From TMED69 sp964642505 (GTDB lineage: Bacteria; Pseudomonadota; Gammaproteobacteria; Ga0077536): DNA of 33,611 nt. Below the pieces are notes generated by a model. It ran no database searches and was not told the origin of the DNA. It saw only the letters and a list, made by a program, of their open reading frames with translations. This document shows positions 31,313-33,611 of the stretch, in pieces; positions within the stretch are counted from its first letter, which is position 1, and every line of letters begins with the position of its first letter. Both the position numbers and the translations under genes were made by a program. The stretch spans positions 1 to 33,611 of the forward strand of contig CAZXQY010000020.1 of the NCBI GenBank assembly GCA_964642505.1. The letters run 5' to 3'.

Positions 31313-32245
31313 TTAAATCGGCTTTACTGAATATCCTAATCTCGGAAAATGAACGTGGATCGATCCGGTTCTTTCGCTATCACTCGCCAGCGAAATTCTA
31401 TGTGAATCTATCTGGACTAATCTACCCTTAGCCGTCGCATTCTGTCCTATTGCCGAAATTTTTACTAAATCGCCTAGTTTGAACTGAGAGTCTTCGTCAA
31501 TCCCCCCTTCTATTTGTTGAGGGGTAGTTTTAAAGGCTAAATCAATCGCCTCAGACGCAAAAATATCTCTATCAGCAGGATATTTTAATTCTTCCACATT
31601 ATGAAACCATCTCTGCAACCATAACCGGTGTCGCAAAAAACTCTCACTTTCATCGATTTTCTTTAAAAACCATGGGCCCTCGTACAGCACTAGATCAGTA
31701 ATAGAAAGCTCTTTACCTAAAAAATAATTGTCCTTATTTGTTAGTAATTGATTTAGCCAGTCTAGATACAGATCGACCTGTTTCTGATATTTGTCCGCAG
31801 AACGCTCAACTCGCTCGATAGAAGGACTGCGCTTCCCGTGAAGATTAGCGCGATCTCTATGAAATTTCTCGGGGAATTTTCGGGCGTGAACGCCAGTTAT
31901 AAATAGCGCGATGGGCCGGATGAAATTTGTTTCCGCCCAATCTTCGATCATTTTACATTTAGCTAAATCGGATACTGTTAGATTTTTAGGGTAAAGTGGA
32001 GTATCGGGGTTTAATGAATCCAAAATAGATACGATCATGCGCGTGTCGCAATATATGTCCGAATTTATCTGTAAAGCAGGTGTACATCTGTAGCCGGCAG
32101 TCAAGGGAAGATAATCGGGTTTGGGGAGGTAGCTAGGAATTATTACCGATTCCCAAGGAATCTTTTTTAAAGCTAAAACAAGCCTTATTTTTTCTGAGAA
32201 ATTAGAAAAGTCATAATGATGTAAGATCAATCTTTGAGATTCCAT
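31313..32245 (-). CDS. Glutathione S-transferase family protein with C-terminal beta extension
   Basis: A 310-residue protein. The N-terminal thioredoxin-like GST domain opens with LILHHYDFSNFSEKIRLVLA and has YRCTPALQINSDIYCDTRMI, with a Pro at the glutathione-loop position and a D/T pair after it. An alpha-helical C-terminal domain follows to about residue 225. The last 55 residues are a separate beta-rich module (FKLGDLVKISA, then GRLVQIDSHRI and VHFPRLGYSV), like a small SH3-like barrel seen in a subset of proteobacterial GSTs. ATG 32245 begins directly before the first strand; a GTG at 32254 is three codons upstream. The substrate is unknown; it faces the FAD monooxygenase gene. Confidence 0.82.
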   Translation of the reverse strand: MESQRLILHHYDFSNFSEKIRLVLALKKIPWESVIIPSYLPKPDYLPLTAGYRCTPALQINSDIYCDTRMIVSILDSLNPDTPLYPKNLTVSDLAKCKMIEDWAETNFIRPIALFITGVHARKFPEKFHRDRANLHGKRSPSIERVERSADKYQKQVDLYLDWLNQLLTNKDNYFLGKELSITDLVLYEGPWFLKKIDESESFLRHRLWLQRWFHNVEELKYPADRDIFASEAIDLAFKTTPQQIEGGIDEDSQFKLGDLVKISAIGQNATAKGRLVQIDSHRISLASDSERTGSIHVHFPRLGYSVKPI

Positions 32246-32369
32246 TAATCGCACTCGGAGTTGAAATCGGTTACTAAACGTTTGAACCTATCATAGGAAT
32301 AATGACAATATTAATCTAAAGTAGAAACGAATTGAACCCAGCTACTCGGCGCTATACAAGGAAGATATT

Positions 32370-33608
32370 ATGACCGAGAAACGAAGAGAAGAAATCGCAA
32401 TAATCGGCGGTTCGATGGCAGGACTATTCGCCGCGATTAATCTAAAGTCGGTCGGATTTAAGGTTACTTTGTATGAAAGATCTGATACCTCTTTAGCCAA
32501 CAGAGGCGCCGGTATTGCCACACATCAAGGACTGTACGACGCGCTGAATAGCGCCGGCATCACACCGCGCCAAGCGATGGGAGTAGAAAGCGTGGGACGA
32601 CACCTTTTAAATAAGGATGGGAAAATCGTACATCGAGAAGATATGCACCAAATTATGTCGTCGTGGGGGCTTATTTACCGCTTTCTTCGCTCGCAAATAT
32701 CAGATAAGGAATATAAGAGTGGAGCCACCCTTAAGGGCATCGAGCATTTCAAGAATGACAAACCCTCTGCCTTCTTTGATAACGGCACATCAATAGACGT
32801 AGATTGGATCATAGGTGCTGACGGTATGCATTCTACCGTTAGGCAGATAGTCAATCCGCTTTCCAAGCCAATTTATGCAGGCTACCTAGCCTGGAGAGGA
32901 CTAATAGAAGAAAATCTCATTGATAGAGACGTCCGTGGCCAATTGGAGAATGTCATAACCTTCGGTTTAGCGCCAGCCGGACACTGGTTAGGGTATATGG
33001 TAGCGGGTAAAGACGATACCCTTGAACCCGGGAAAAGATGGTACAACTGGGGTTGGTATAGACATGCTACCCCTCAATCTCTTCAGGATCATCTAACTGG
33101 AGAAGATGGTCAGCATTTTGAGAATGGCATTCCCCATCACCTCATAAGGCAAGACCTGACCAAAAAGATGCGAGCACAAGCGTCCGAATACTTAGCGCCT
33201 CAAATCCAGCAGGTAATCCAATCCACAGAACAACCTTTTATTCAAGGTATGTTTGACGTAGGAAGCAATAAGCTGCTTTTTAACCGAGTAATATTAATAG
33301 GAGATGCCGCTTTCACTGCAAGACCGCATGTCGGACTTGGAGTATCCAAGGCCGCCGAAGATGCTGCGACTTTGGCAAAAGCTCTTAGCTCTCTCGATCA
33401 GAAAGAAGCACTTCAAAGATGGGAGAAGGCCAGGAAAAAGTATGGCAACGCGACGCTCCAGTGGGGAAGGGATTTAGGAAGCCACATAGTACCTTTAGAC
33501 TTGATCTTGCAAAAAGACAGCAAGGCTTCCCACTACTCGAGTCCTGACGTACTAATAACGCAAAATGCCTCTAATGAACCACAAAAATTTCTGTCGCGCT
33601 ATCTTTGA
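32370..33608 (+). CDS. FAD-dependent aromatic-ring-type monooxygenase
   Basis: A 412-residue group A flavoprotein monooxygenase. The FAD dinucleotide-binding motif is IAIIGGSMAGLFAA (9-22), with YERS ending strand 2 and NRGAGIATHQGL resembling the 2,6-dihydroxypyridine 3-hydroxylase branch. WIIGADGMHSTVR is the DG motif for FAD and NADPH, and ILIGDAAFTARPHVGLGVSKAAEDA is the GD motif. Such enzymes hydroxylate (hetero)aromatic compounds using NAD(P)H and oxygen. The exact substrate is not readable. AAGGAAG about eight bases before ATG 32370 supports the start. The stop is three bases before the window end. Divergent from the extended GST gene with 124 bases between. Confidence 0.88.
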   Translation: MTEKRREEIAIIGGSMAGLFAAINLKSVGFKVTLYERSDTSLANRGAGIATHQGLYDALNSAGITPRQAMGVESVGRHLLNKDGKIVHREDMHQIMSSWGLIYRFLRSQISDKEYKSGATLKGIEHFKNDKPSAFFDNGTSIDVDWIIGADGMHSTVRQIVNPLSKPIYAGYLAWRGLIEENLIDRDVRGQLENVITFGLAPAGHWLGYMVAGKDDTLEPGKRWYNWGWYRHATPQSLQDHLTGEDGQHFENGIPHHLIRQDLTKKMRAQASEYLAPQIQQVIQSTEQPFIQGMFDVGSNKLLFNRVILIGDAAFTARPHVGLGVSKAAEDAATLAKALSSLDQKEALQRWEKARKKYGNATLQWGRDLGSHIVPLDLILQKDSKASHYSSPDVLITQNASNEPQKFLSRYL

Positions 33609-33611
33609 AAT

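Noticed and set aside
1..33611. CRISPR arrays, tRNA genes, insertion sequences, prophage or defence genes
   Set aside because: No regularly spaced repeats, no cloverleaf-like sequence with the T-loop GTTCRA pattern in context, no transposase, integrase or phage structural proteins were found by reading the window.

Overview
The window is about 33.6 kb of gene-dense chromosome with low-to-moderate GC. The most diagnostic block is a complete minor-pilin set in the order fimU-pilV-pilW-pilX-pilY1-pilY2-pilE. This order is typical of gammaproteobacteria. Together with a hexamer-type citrate synthase, fused 5-oxoprolinase, PCu(A)C copper chaperone and several GST-family enzymes, it points to an aerobic gammaproteobacterium; I cannot name a genus. 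No insertion sequence, prophage, CRISPR array, rRNA or tRNA was seen, every gene looks intact, and no gap between genes exceeds 300 bases. The largest gap is the AT-rich 31072-31312 between gltA and a GST gene. TTG start codons are unusually common, and several have good ribosome binding sites.

Layout. (1) 1-4350: copper-flavoured genes, namely a DUF2946-like small protein, a Met/His-rich outer-membrane barrel and a PCu(A)C chaperone. They are split by a minus-strand pair made of a SAM methyltransferase and a luciferase-like flavin oxidoreductase. (2) 4411-6785: a MATE exporter and an Ecm4/YqjG-type glutathionyl-hydroquinone reductase. (3) 6857-11113: an accessory stretch with a one-repeat Sel1-like secreted protein, an unknown membrane-anchored protein, a lipoprotein with a duplicated His motif, a Popeye-like three-TM protein with a cyclic-nucleotide-type domain, and a cytosolic cysteine-ladder LRR protein. 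(4) 11238-18384: the type IV pilus minor pilin and PilY1 operon. (5) 18407-26104: a ChaC-type gamma-glutamylcyclotransferase coupled to a DUF429 protein, facing a tight ugpQ-glpK-oxoprolinase-Cys-rich gene run. (6) 26110-33608: metabolic genes, namely FkbM methyltransferase, crotonase, cupin, CmcJ/NvfI-type oxygenase, MaoC, citrate synthase, an extended GST and an FAD monooxygenase.

How the genes fit together. The pil genes form one transcriptional unit that makes the pilus priming and adhesin complex. ChaC releases 5-oxoproline from glutathione and the fused 5-oxoprolinase returns it to glutamate, so the two sides of that divergent locus form a salvage route; UgpQ and GlpK both deliver glycerol-3-phosphate. 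The copper genes probably belong to one envelope copper-handling set whose main receptor may lie upstream of the window. The least explained parts are the 6.9-11.1 kb stretch and the CmcJ-like oxygenase facing a cupin gene.
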